A DNA stretch of 64,000 nucleotides, from NCBI GenBank assembly GCA_014529385.2, contig CM043970.1, positions 63,289,496 to 63,353,495 of the forward strand, read 5' to 3'. The notes beneath the pieces are model-generated. The model made no database searches. It was not told where the DNA came from and saw only the letters and a list, made by a program, of their open reading frames with translations. Of the stretch, positions 47,123 through 59,599 are shown in pieces (within the stretch, counting starts at the first letter, position 1; the number at the start of each line of letters is the position of its first letter). A program made the translations under genes and the position numbers. The stretch comes from Adiantum capillus-veneris. Lineage: Eukaryota > Streptophyta > Polypodiopsida > Polypodiales > Pteridaceae.

Positions 47123-47372
47123 GCAAAAATTTCTCCTCTTCAAGTATCATTCTCCTCACATGCCATTCAGAAAACTACTAGATCAAGTACTAAGATAAGT
47201 CTCACAAAAAGACCAACTAAAACCGCTCAAAATGAGCGGACTACACAAAAAAGTGACCCTCTTAACCAGACCCACTTCTCCAAAGTCACTATATTGAAGC
47301 TCTATTAGCTCACAGCAGTTCATTCAAAGATAATCTTGACAGGTCGATTACATTACTTGGCCCAGTACCAGC

Positions 47373-47591
47373 TCAGACCATTTGTAGTACCTCCATCGCC
47401 TCTACCACTTTGGCTTTTAGCACCTCTAGAGGTTCAATTAAATGTAAAACTTCTGGCTGATCCATCTCCAGTAACATGCCGTTAACTTTTCCTGCGTGAC
47501 CATGTTCGAATTGATCTACAAGTGGATACAGTTGCTCGCCCAACATCAATCTCTGTTGTTCAGGAGGAGCTGATGCTAGCCTAAGGCTCAT
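47373..47591 (-). pseudogene. PAB: Poly(A)-binding protein C-terminal (PABC/MLLE) domain fragment
   Basis: The frame reads ASAPPEQQRLMLGEQLYPLV, then HAGKVNGMLLEMDQPEVLHL and AKVVEAMEVLQMV*. This is the C-terminal MLLE domain of cytoplasmic poly(A)-binding protein, which binds PAM2 peptides of translation and deadenylation factors; the KVxGMLLEMD signature is intact. Only about 72 residues remain. The four RRM domains and the linker are absent, and upstream (47613-47703) lies (CT)n, so this is a lone last exon or a truncated retrocopy. No stop breaks the domain, and whether it is transcribed is unknown. Confidence 0.85.
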
Positions 47592-47606
47592 GCCAAAGCA
47601 AGAATC

Positions 47607-47711
<105 letters not shown>

Positions 47712-47915
47712 AGGACAAACAAAGTATCTTTATCTTCACTGACACAATGATTCTCCATCCCATGGTTCAAAAGAAGGAATGCATGCATCGAAAAATAGCA
47801 GCTGGCTCATTTCATGAGATTAACAAAATTTTCATGATGATCTCCCCTGGCCATTCCCAGGAAGCTAATCAATAAGGTACAAATCCTACAGGACTTTCAC
47901 ATATCTTCTCAAATC

Positions 47916-47935
47916 TTAAGACCTTGGCTTCTCCT
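47916..47935 (-). pseudogene. RPS23: Ribosomal protein S23 pseudogene, last codons
   Basis: Minus-strand codons here read KPRS and the stop TAA, after the shared target-site bases AGGAG. KPRS is the conserved C-terminus of eukaryotic S23 (uS12). It is separated from the rest of the gene by the copia element at 47936-53462. Confidence 0.88.
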
Positions 47936-48127
47936 TGAAGGAGTACGAGCGGAAGTGCGATGAGAGAGAGAGTGCGAGAAGAAGAGCACGACAATATGGT
48001 GAACTCGCTCTACTGTAATGTGTAGAGCATAGTGAGTTCTTATTAGGTTTTTACAAAAGAATATGTGTACATACCTGGCGGCCCGCCCACTTACCTGGGC
48101 GACCACATTGGGCTTTATACCCCAACA
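47936..48127 (-). repeat. 3' LTR of the copia element
   Basis: 192 bp; it matches 53271-53462 with about six substitutions. Most are C or G in the 5' LTR and T or A here. Confidence 0.95.
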
Positions 48128-48139
48128 ACCTCCCACTTA
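48128..48139 (-). promoter_or_regulatory. Polypurine tract of the copia element
   Basis: The minus strand reads AAGTGGGAGGT directly before the LTR start TGTTGGGG. Confidence 0.85.
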
Positions 48140-48216
48140 AAGTCCAATGTGGTACTTTAAGTGTGAGAGAAGCTACAATACAAGCTAATATACAAAAGAT
48201 GTAGAGAAGTGATGTA

Positions 48217-51200
48217 CTACCCTACACCTAACTGCTTGCGAAAATGCGCAAAGCTCTCTGAGGGAAGTCCTTTTGTAAGTAGATCAGCAGGATTTTCTGT
48301 GGTGTGAACTTTGACAAGCTGAAGTTGCTTATCCTCGAGCATTTCCCTGATGAAATGATACTTCACATCCACATGCTTTGTCTTTGAGTGATAAACTGAA
48401 TTGCGAGACAATTGTATAGCACTTTGACTATCACAATATAACAAAGGCATCTCTTCTTTGATTCCCAAATCTGTTACTAGTCGATTAAGCCAAATTGATT
48501 CTTTGCATGCCTTTGATGCTGCAACATATTTAGCCTCTGTAGTAGACTGAGTAACACAATCTTGTAATCTAGAACGCCATGATACTGCTCCACCAGCCAA
48601 TGTAAAGACATACCCTGACGTAGACCTTCGGTCACCTGCATAATCTGAGTCTGTAAAACCCTTTACACTTAGCCCCTGACTCCCATAGCATAGACGCATA
48701 CTCTTTGTAGCTTTCAGGTATCTCAATATTCCTTTCACTTCCTCCCAATGTTTCTTGCCTGGGTTTGACATGTATCGACTTACTACTCCCACTGCAAATG
48801 CAATGTTTGGGCGAGTAGCAATCATTGCATACATCAAACTACCCACTGCAGACGCATATGGAATCTTATCCATTTCAGCCTGTTCTTTCGCAGACACAGG
48901 ACAATCTTGTTTGCTAAGTTTCACATATGGTGGCAATGGAACACTCAGTGCCTTTCCCTTCTCCATATTGAAACGTTGCAAAACCTTGTCAATATACTCT
49001 GTTTGAGATAACCAAATCAATTTCTTTGATCTGTCTCTCTCAATGTGCATACCAAGGATATGACTTGCCTCATCCATGTCTTTCATGTCAAACGATTTTG
49101 CCATCTTTGACTTCAAAGCTGAAATTTCTTCCAAGTGCTTGCCAGCAATCAACATGTCATCCACATACAAAATAAGGATCAGCCAACTACCATCCTTAGC
49201 CTTCTTTCAATATAGACAGTGATCGAACTCACTACGTTTGTAGCCTTGAGAAAGCATAAACTTGTGGAATTTATGGTACCATGCCCTCGGTGATTGTTTT
49301 AAGCCATAAAGACTCTTTAACAACTGGCATACCCAATCTTCCTTGCCTTTCTCAACAAACCCTTCTGGATGCTGCATGTAAATTTCCACATCTAAATCAC
49401 CATGCAAGAACGCTGTCTTGACATCCATTTGGTGCAACACCAAATCTAATATGGCAACCAATGCAAGAAAGCATCTCAATGTAGTCATCTTGACCACCGG
49501 AGAGAAGACTTCCTCAAAGTCAATGCCTTGTTCTTGCTTAAAACCCTTGGCAACAAGCCTTGCTTTGTACTTTGGCTGACTATCATGAGCGGTGATCTTA
49601 TACCTGTAAACCCATTTACAAGGTAGAGCCTTTTTGCCCCGTGGTAATTTAACTAGCTTCCATGTCTGGTTTTTATGTAGAGATGTCATCTCTGATTGCA
49701 TGGCCAATTTCCAATTCCCTGAGTCCTTCATTTGCACTGCTTCCTTGTAACATGAAGGCTCATTGCAATCAGTCAACATGACATAGTTCATAGATGGAAC
49801 AAACCTATCAGGAGGTCGCGTGACACGTCCATATCTACGCACAATAGGTGGCTCAGGCTCAGCCACAACCTGTGGTTCCACTCTATCCTATCCTTGCTCC
49901 TCTTGAGCCCTAACATTTTGTCTTGCACATGCAGGTCCATATTCTTGGAAGACAACTCTTCTAATCTCCTCAACCCTCTCTGGTTTAGAATGATATTTGG
50001 ATTCATTAAAGTGAACATCATTGCTGCGGACAACCTTTCTGGATTCGGGATCCCAAAGTCTGTACCCCATCTCACCAGAATTACCATAGCCTAGAAAGAT
50101 GCACTTTCTACTCTTTGGCTCAAGTTTGTTCCTAAATTCCTTTGGAACGTGAGTATATGCCTCACAGCCAAAGACTCTGAGATGCTTGTATGAGGGCACC
50201 TTGCCTGACCATACCATCTCTGGCACTGAATCCTTCTGCAAAACCTTGCTAGGAGATCTATTTACAAGATGAACAGCTATTGATACAGCTTCAGCCCAAA
50301 ACCCATTTGGCAGCTGTGCATTAGACAACATACTTCTGACCTTCTCTTGTATGGTCCTATTCATCCTCTCAGCAACACCATTTTGAGGAGGATTGTAAGG
50401 ATCAGTAAGTTCATGTTTTATACCTTTTGACTTACAAAAGTCCTTAAAGGCCTTTGAAACATACTCTCCACCATTGTCAGTGCGTAAGCATTTAAGCTTC
50501 TTGCCACTCTGATTCTCCACAAGTGTCACAAACGTTTTGAAAACACTAAACGCTTCATCCTTGTGCTTGAGAAAGTAAACCCATACTTTCCTCGAGTAAT
50601 CATCTATAAATGTCATAAAGTAAGAAGCTCCCCCTAGAGATAGGTTAGGCATAGGTCCACACAAATCACTATGAACAAGTGCCAACTATGTATCTCTTCT
50701 ACTGCTTCTATGCTTATGTGGCTACTGTGTTTGCTTACCATATAGACAATGTTCACAGAATTCAAAATCATTAAATGAAAATCCAGGCAAATAACCAGAA
50801 CGAGACAAGATTTCCATTCCCTTCTTGGACATATGTCCTAACCGGCTATGCCACAAAGAAACGTTCGGCTTCTCGGTTACATTGATTACATTTTTAGAGA
50901 CATTTGATACATAAATCATGTAAAGTCCTCTAGACTTTACTCCATGTGCTACTGTCATAGAACCCTTGGATATCTTCCACATGTTCTGTCCAAAAGTGGT
51001 GACATAGCCAGCATCATCAAGTAAACATGTGCTGATCAAGCTCTTTGTAATTGCAGGAACATGTCTCACATTCTTCAGCGTGAAAGAAGAGCCATTCTGA
51101 AACTTCAATTGAACATCTCCAACACCTAAGATCTCACATGTCTGCCCATTGCCTAGCCGAACATGATCTTTAGCGGTCACATAAGAGGTAAACCACTCCT

Positions 51201-52172
51201 TGTTTGGAGACACATGAAGTGATGCCCCTGAGTCTATAATCCAGTCACTCAGTGCATTTCCATCAGATGCTGTAAGAAGAGCTGATTCCATTGTATTCTT
51301 CAAGAAGTAGATGTCTCCTGAAACTAGACTGTCATCCTCTGCAACAGTGTTTGTCACATTTATTTCTTGAATCTTCACTGAGGACTTGTTCTTCTCACCA
51401 TGGTCTTCAGCTTTCTCTTTGCCTTTTTTTGCTTTCCATTCTCTGCAGTCTCTTTTCATGTGACCCTTCTTGCCACAATGGTAGCATTCTATGTCACTCT
51501 TGCCTTTAGCACTGCGGGACTTGCTACGAGACTGATTCCTCTTTCCACCTTTGTACTTTTCTTTGGTCCTTCCCCTGACAACTAAGGCTGTTCCTTTGCC
51601 TTTGTCCATTGTCTTTCTATTGGTTTCTTCAGTAAGCAGACTTCCTTCTACACCTGCTATGTTCAAACCATCTGGAGGTGCAGAATTACTCAAAGCTGTG
51701 CGAAAAGTGTCCCAACTTTCCGGCAATGTGATCAACAGGAACATAGCTCTAACAGGTTCATCAAACTTGACACCTTGAGCTGACAACTGACTATAGATTG
51801 TGTTGAATTCATTCAGATGATTGGACATAGGTGTCCCTTCTTTCATCTTCAAGTCAACAAGCTTTTTAAGCCAGTATACCTGTGAAGCTGCACTCTGCTT
51901 CTCATAAAGATCATTCAGCTTTAACCATGCTTGATAAGCCGACATCTCGTTTGCTACATTGAAGTAAACGCTTTCTGCCAAAGTCAGCATAATTCATCCA
52001 TTTCGCTCCATTCATCTTCGTCCATATCTTCAGGTTTTATCCCCTTGAGCTTTATAGGTTTTATCTGCTTCTTTTGTACCAACACGTGCCAAATCTGCTT
52101 CTTCCACAATGGGAAATTGGTTCCATCCAGCTTCTTGATATTGTAAAGAGCAGTGTCCTGTGATCCAGCCAT
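48217..52172 (-). pseudogene. Copia Gag-Pol polyprotein
   Basis: ATG 52172 starts MAGSQDTALYNIKKLDGTNF (Gag). A shift near 51987 is followed by one frame to TGA 48217. In order it has the Gag UBN2 domain, knuckle CYHCGKKGHMKRDC, protease WIIDSGASLHVSP, pre-integrase LWHSRLGHMSKKGM, integrase LVHSDLCGPMP, LRTDNGGEYVS and PPQNGVAERMNRT, RT KARLVAKGFKQEQGIDF, MDVKTAFLHGDL and catalytic LYVDDMLIAG, and RNase H GFTDSDYAGD and STTEAKYVA. Stops at TAG 50722, TAG 50686, TAG 49888 and TGA 49207 all fit loss of CAG or CGA. All catalytic residues I can see are intact, so the copy is recent. Confidence 0.93.
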
Positions 52173-53222
52173 AGCTACGCTTCACAGTGGTTTACTTTCC
52201 TGGGAAAAATTCGGCAGAGTTTCCCCTGTAAACTGACCTCTGAACCAATATCAACCTGTCAAATGAACCAAGAAAGCTTCAGATTCTGCATAAATTTCGG
52301 CAGAGTCTCCTTTGTAAAATGGCTCCGGTGTACTCAAAAACAGACCAAAAAACAACTCAAAAAACATTGTCTCTCTAACACTGTAAGCTGCGGGTAAACC
52401 TGTCCTGCACCTGTACTGTCTCTCACTGTCCTGTCACTGTCCTGTAAGCATAGACTGCGACAATGCCTCAACGGCAGCAAAGCAAAGATGCAATCCCAAC
52501 TGTCTAACTCACAGTCAATACATCCTAGCTGCCTATCTAAGGGTGCTCGAGGGATCGCTCCAAGACCTGTATCACCGAAAGGATCTCAACATTCGAGAAT
52601 CCCCCAGCTCAATAAAACCTCACTCGACCCTCAACAAAGGCTGCAATAAATCTGACAGTACATAGACTTCCCACAAAGTCATACATCCACAAATTTCCCA
52701 GTGTATGTTGTAACCGCTGCGGCGGTTGTTTGCTGCGTGACTCACAGCCAGCAAACCCTCAACAGACATACATCATCTCTGACAATACATAGCATGTGGA
52801 AGTACCTGCAATGTCAGGATGAAATCTGGAATATCAAGCAGTAAACACAAGCTACCTGATGAACTAGTGGATGTCGCCTACAGTCTGTGTGTAGATGCGC
52901 CCGTGTCGTATGTGACACGCCTCCAAGAACTGTGAGCCGTCCTTCGATGTGTAGACAACCACAAACCAACACTCTGGGAGTGTCGATATCCTCAACACCT
53001 ACAGTCGTAGGCCGAAAACCCCAAATTTGCAGAGTCGGATCTGCACCCGTCGAGACCACGTAGTCGAAAATGGCCTGCACAGACCTTTGTCGAAGCCGAA
53101 CGGTGGCCGAGATGACCTCAGAATGAAATTCTGAGCACACCAAGCCCTACGGGCTTACCCACAAGACTTGGGGCCGTGTCTTTGTCTGTCGAATTTCACT
53201 CCAATCTGAGCTGGTGACTCTA

Positions 53223-53876
<654 letters not shown>

Positions 53877-53922
53877 GGTGGCTGTTGCTGTTACGCCTGC
53901 GAGACTGCTGTTAGTGCCCAGG

Positions 53923-54302
<380 letters not shown>

Positions 54303-54317
54303 TTGCATGTTAGAACC

Positions 54318-54520
54318 CAGCATGGCGGCCGTCCTTCAAGAAGTATCCGTCAGCTTCATGCAAGCAATTTCATCAGCATTGTTGCAGTAAATGGAGCTTT
54401 GACCTCTCTCTCCACTGCCAACACACCCTTGTAAGGTTTTTCGGCTTTCTTGTCAGTGGCCCATTTCTCCATGCTTCGGGGCTTCCTGTGGAAGTTTCTT
54501 CTTGAGGAGAGCAACCGGAT
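54318..54520 (-). pseudogene. Short coding fragment, unknown family
   Basis: The minus strand reads RRNFHRKPRSMEKWATDKKA and ATMLMKLLA*, and after a one-base shift LHEADGYFLKDGRHAGF*. The composition looks like a basic conserved protein, but I cannot name it. It lies between the hairpin block and the CBS pseudogene. Confidence 0.3.
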
Positions 54521-55029
54521 ATGGCAATGAAAGCACCGGATCCCCCACCATCCTTCCATCTAGCGAGTGGCCTGAGAACGTTTCCATTCTTACTTTCAAA
54601 GATCTATCTAAGCACTATGACTTTGTTCTTTTCAAAGAAGAGGCACATCCATCGACATTTCTTCCATATGTTATGTCAACCACTATTTACACAGCTCAAA
54701 GATGTCAACGCCGGAAGGAGATTGATCACCATTTTATTCATATCTCAGGATTGTCGTTGATAAATGAGAATCTGGACTGTATTGAAGTCTTATCTAGTTA
54801 GAAAGACAAATCCAAAGCGACCGATAGGTTGAATTCAAAAGTTCAAGAGGTCATGAGTAGCCCTCCCATAACCTTACCTACAGACAAGATGGTGTCAGAT
54901 GCTGCAATCTTGATATTGAAGCACAAGATATATCAAATTCCTATTGTCAATCATTCAAGACAAGTTCTTGGTATTGTCACCAGAACGGACATATTTAGCG
55001 CATTGCAGTGGAAATCGTCTTCATGAGTG
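54502..55029 (+). pseudogene. CBS-domain protein fragment
   Basis: One frame reads FIHISGLSLINENLDCIEVLS, the end of a first CBS domain, meets a TAG at 54799-54801 and continues NSKVQEVMSSPPITLPTDKM, then AILILKHKIYQIPIVNHSRQ and VLGIVTRTDIFSAL, a complete second CBS domain with the usual PVV-like strand and GIVTRTD end. The stop is TGA 55027. CBS pairs bind adenosine nucleotides and act as sensors; plant single-pair CBSX proteins are the nearest type, by inference. The beginning is unclear and may include non-homologous sequence from 54502 to about 54600. Confidence 0.72.
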
Positions 55030-56168
55030 ATCGGTGATTAAGTTGGGCTAAAGCAAGCAACACAAACTGTCTAGTGTGATGGGATACATACTTTAGTCTT
55101 AGGTCACATGCAAAGTCAGCTGGTGTAACATTTAATGGCCTAATCACTTATGTGTAGCGGAAATTAGCATGAACATAGTGGGCATTTCATTAGAATAGAT
55201 TCCTAATGAGAATTACAAGAGTGCTTGGGTGGAGAGAGCAACAAAAAGCATAACACCGAGTTAGATAGCATCGACAATACTTTCAAAAGAGAGAGAAATT
55301 AAGCTATTGACAATAGTTGAGGACCGGATTTGCATGGAGCCGGTCCCCCCTCCAAAAGGCTTTGTATTATGGTTTCTCCCATCAAGAGAGACATTGTACA
55401 ATACAATTCTTTGTGTTCCTTCAAGACTAGCTAGTGCAATGAAGATGGAAACTTCATGCACTAAGCAAAACACTTAACAAACACAACTTGAATCATCCCC
55501 GTTCTCAGACCCAAGACCTCACACACCTTCGAAGATGGTGAGAGCTAGCAGGGTATGAGAGTAGATTGAGAGGAAGAAGGAGTATCTTACAAGAAAGATG
55601 TACATCTCCTCACATAATCACTCATATGTAGCATAGCTCAGCTTAGTAATTAGCTTGGTACAGGAGATGAGCATGCATTGAAGCTTGGCTCTTGGTTGGA
55701 TTTGCATCCACATGCCAAGAGAGTATTGATGTAGGCTTCTATCTCACAAGCTTGGAGTAGGTGATGAGTTCTCCATTAAAGCTTGGGAAGAGATAGTCTT
55801 CTCTTTCTTCACACATGAACTTGTGTGAGTGTGTGTGTGACATTAGGGGAATTTTGAGGTCACTTTTGTGCCCTGTAAGAATATGTAGAGAGAGGAATAT
55901 ATACTTTATTTAAAAAATAGTGAAATGTTTGTAAAAAGGTGAGTTTGCGTCCTTTTTACCTCCGCTGAAACATGTCATTGTCAAATCTTTCTAGGATCTT
56001 TAGTATTCTAAAAAATACTCCCTCCAAAACTAACGAAAACGTCAGTTCTGGCCCAAAATTCAAAATTTCACTTGCTGAAACAAACCTTTTCTATGTCGTC
56101 TTCTTCCTCGTATCTGCAGAGCTTTTCTCTATAGTACTATCTCTAACAAATACTGTTAATAGACTTCC
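55030..56168. other. No recognisable gene
   Basis: AT-rich sequence with short frames. The last part (CTAACAAATACTGTTAATAG at about 56142-56161) could be an acceptor or 5' leader for the gene starting at 56169. I found no histone-like ORF here, unlike upstream of the second module. Confidence 0.45.
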
Positions 56169-58172
56169 ATGGAGAAGAGAAGCTTATACCATCTACACAT
56201 TGAGCTAAATGAAGAATATTATCCAGTGCGCAAGAGAAACAAATGTGCAGAGGTGTCCTCGTCCATATTTGAAGCAATGCGGCAAGATTAAAAAAAACAC
56301 ATTGATCTCTGGACTGATGGAAGATTGTATCCAGTGGACCCAATGACAAAGAGCACTCCCCCATTATCAAATTTTTCATCTTTGATAAAATTTGTGGGTG
56401 ATGGTCAAAGAGGGTTGCTGGGTTATACACAGAGTCTTGCGGTAGAGAGAGATATTCTTAAGTTAGAAGATCATTTGGCCAAACAAATGATAAATACTCT
56501 TAAACAACAGCTTGAGGAATGTAAAGAGAGCAACGAAAAGCTACAAACTCAGCTCAAACAAGCTAGAAGAAAGAATACAATGTTAGGAAACAGACAAAGA
56601 GAAAAGAAGTCAAAGAACATTGAAGCCTTGAGACGTGGTGGAGGAGGTTGCAGCAAGAGAATCAGAGGAGCAAGGTATATATGCTTATTTTATATTGTTA
56701 AGTTGCTACTATTCTTTGTTAATATGCTTAGGTTACTTTTCTTTGTTAATATGCGTAGGTTACTTTTCTTTGTTAGGTTGTTAATCTTTTTGTTAGGTTG
56801 TTATTAAGACCCTATTGGACAAGATCAATAATCAGTTAATTTTGTACCTTTTGATTTAGGACTTTGCTACAACCAAACTCTGCATCAAACATGGAAATGG
56901 CAGCTAAACATTATTGTGATGTTTTACCTCCCAAGGTTGCCAAAAAGATTTTCACAGAGAAGAAGTTTAACAAGGCAAAGGAGCAGTGCATTGAGGGATT
57001 TTTGTAGAGCTCTTGCTTGGACAAGGAGGATGTGCAATATACTATGGATAAGGTAGGCATTAGCAGAGATGGTTATAGCAAGCTGTTTAGAAATGTGAAC
57101 TCAAGGTTAAAGCAATGTAAAGTCAGGTCCTCTTTGCTTCCAAAGCCATCCATTGTGCAGCAGGCAAGGAAAAAGATCAATGAGAGGATAATGGAGATGT
57201 TGGGTGAGCCTCAACACATTCATGGTACCTATCATGGTAAAAAGAGGGATCTTCAATTTGACGAGTTCAATAATATTTTCCTTGACTTGAAGACACTTCA
57301 GAAGGAAATGATCAGATTCTATGAGCTGGAGCATACAGAAGCAAATGGTGTTGTCAGTTTTGTGATAAAGCTTGATGAATGCGAGATTGTTAAGAACAGA
57401 AAAATTGAGAGGATTTCCATAACTTTAATGAACAGAGCATTGAAACCGAAGGATACCAAGTACTTCAGCATGCAATCGGAGAAGAATGTCTGGTGGCTAG
57501 GTGCTTTTGAAGTAGAGAGTGAAGACTTTGATGTTCTGGATTGGGTTTTCCATCAAACAACAATACCCGAAGTCATTAATGCACAAGAATTAGGGGAAGA
57601 GCTTGAAGTTGAAGGGTTTGGAAGTTACAGGGTGGAATGGCACATGGGAGGAGACCTTAAAACCCTTAAATGTATGTACAATGTCTCCAAAGGAGCTATG
57701 GCAAAGAGCCCTTGTCTGTATTGTATGGCATCAACAAAAGAATGTAATCCTGCAAATTGGAACAAAGCAACCAATAGGCATACTCAAGATCCAAACTTCA
57801 AAGCAGTTTTAAATATTCCACTTGCTAATGTCCACATATGCACTCTGCATGCTCTTTGCAGAATTGTGGAGAAAATTGTACATCTGTATGTGGGGTTTGC
57901 CTGGAAGTTACAGCCAAAAGCAGCTAGAGATGCTGCAATGAAATGTATTGAAAGGGTTTTATCAATAAGGTTAAGATTGAAACAGACCTGAAGAGATCTT
58001 CAAATGGAAACAATGTGCCTAGAAAGGTCTTTGTTGGTGGTGTGAAGGCCAGAGCTTTCCTAGGGTTTCATGGAAAACTAGGAAAGGTAAATGCCAAGAA
58101 GGGTTCATCCAATGTGAAGTATAACCAGTGGAAAGCTCTCCACAATGCCATCAAAGATCATGGTCTTGAAGG
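56169..58172 (+). pseudogene. Module copy 1, plus gene: coiled coil and transposase-like domain
   Basis: ATG 56169 (CCATGG context) starts MEKRSLYHLHIELNEEYYPV. Exon 1 continues past a TAA at 56289 into SLIKFVGDGQRGLLGYTQSL and a coiled coil rich in Lys/Glu/Gln, ending RIRGAR at 56674. An intron at 56675-56859 (GTATAT to TTTAG) follows. Exon 2 has a TAG at 57005, then VGISRDGYSKLFRNV, FDEFNNIFL, FVIKLDECEIVKNRKI, WHMGGDLKTLKCMYNVSKGA, CLYC and NVHICTLHALCRIVEKIVHL. A shift near 57960 leads to VPRKVFVGGVKARAFLGFHG, and it is cut off near 58150 by the converging gene. Spaced Asp residues (LDE, GGD) and CTLHA suggest an RNase H-like transposase, by inference. I know no family name. Confidence 0.6.
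56675..56859 (+). other. Intron of the copy 1 plus gene
   Basis: The donor CAAG|GTATATATG and the acceptor TTTTGATTTAG|GACTTTG join AG with G inside an Arg codon. The phase and place (after RIRGAR) match the intron of copy 2 at 61971-62108. Confidence 0.65.
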
Positions 58173-59590
58173 TACATCAAGAAATGAGGTCCATTGTGGG
58201 CAAGCACATAGGATGCCATTGTGGCAAAATAACCAGCTCTAGAACCAATAAGTCCAGGGAAGAATCCAAAAATTCTGATGGCTTCCTCCTTTTCCACCAT
58301 TATTAACTTCTCTAACCCTGGAGGAAGCTGATATGAACCAACAACCTTTGCAAGTGCTTTAATTGCAAGCATTGGCAGCAATGGTTCTCTTGTAAACTTG
58401 TTATGGAATATAATGACAGTCTCTTTGTTGAGCTTCCCAATAAAGTGTCCCAAGCTCTGGTTCCTTCCTAAATTTAATGGTCTGGAACCCTTCCCCCTGC
58501 CAAGGAATTTGTCTGTGTCCAGTATTTCAATCTGCAAAAATATGTCTTGGTTAATTGTTTGGCACATTAATTAGACAAAGCAAAATGGTCATAAACATAC
58601 CTTAGGAGACTCATCCTCCTCAAAAAAGGCAGGTTCCCATATATCAATGGATCTAGTTGCCCTTACTTCATAATCTCTGGTCTTTTCCTCTCCCATATGC
58701 TCTATTTTAAGCCTTTTTTGGATCTCATTGAACTCCTCTTCAAAACGTACACCTTGTTGCTCATATCTCAGAACAATGTCCTACACAAGCTTTCCAACAC
58801 TTGAGCTATCAATAAAATTTTCTGCCTCTGTGTCCAAGACTGCTAAGGGGCAAGAAGAGTAATCAATGAATCCTATGTCATTACATCCCCACTCAGCCAA
58901 AACTTCCCTTAGATCAAAAAGATGCTGAATGTCATTCAACAAAACATATTCCTTTTTGTTAACTTTGTATGTGGAAAATGTTGTTGTGCAATGCAAAGGA
59001 TCAACATCTTCATCCTCAATGTCAACATTCTCCACTTTAGTGATGTTTTCTGCTTTAAATTTTGCAATGTCCAGCATCTCAATGCTTTGTAGTTTCTCTT
59101 CCTCTTCATGGAACTCCATCTCCCTCTCCTCTTCCTCCTCTTCCTCCTGGTCCTCCTCAGCCTGAGAAATCTGCTTTGGAATCTGTTTGCCCTCTGGTGT
59201 TGGGAGTACACTGAAGAAAATGATAAGTCCAAGGTCATACTCTACCAACTGGCAATGCATATTACCATGAAATTTGCAAGGCTTTATGATCTTTTTCCAG
59301 TCTGGATGAAGGCTTGAACACTTCTTTGCAATACCTGTCCTTGCCAAGCTACCTGATTTGCATATATCAAGAAAATGAACAAGATTATCAAGCCTGTGAT
59401 CTTTGGTCAATGTTGTATATATCTCTATCAATTCACTAATTTGTGTGGAGAAGCCATCCACAAGTAGTTGAAGCTCAAAGGCATCATTAAAAATCTCTTT
59501 GACACTTTGAAATCTTGCAAGTTCATTAACTTTGTAAAGAAAAGACATCAGCCTCTCATCAGCGGTCTCTTGCATATCCTCTGTATCCAT
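58151..59590 (-). pseudogene. Module copy 1, minus gene: unknown protein
   Basis: ATG 59590 starts MDTEDMQETADERLMSFLYK; a pyrimidine-rich acceptor-like CTCTTTTCTCTTTCTCAG lies about 30 bases before it. The protein has a helical N-terminal third, CKFHGNMHCQLVEYDLG, a long Glu-rich stretch, YVLLNDIQHLFDLREVL, a TAG at 58781, then EEFNEIQKRLKIEHMGEEKT and WEPAFFEEDESPK. An intron at 58532-58600 follows. The last exon reads ILDTDKFLGRGKG, then VIIFHNKFTREPLLPMLAIK and FGFFPGLIGSRAGYFATMAS, ending TGA or TAG near 58151 inside the 3' end of the plus gene. I do not recognise the family; about 460 residues. The 3' ends of both genes appear to be missing. Confidence 0.55.
58532..58600 (-). other. Intron of the copy 1 minus gene
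   Basis: A 69-bp intron with donor CCTAAG|GTATGTTT and acceptor ATATTTTTGCAG|ATTGAAATAC. It falls directly after DESPK, the same place as the intron of copy 2 after DESFM. Confidence 0.75.
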
Positions 59591-59599
59591 TATGACAAT

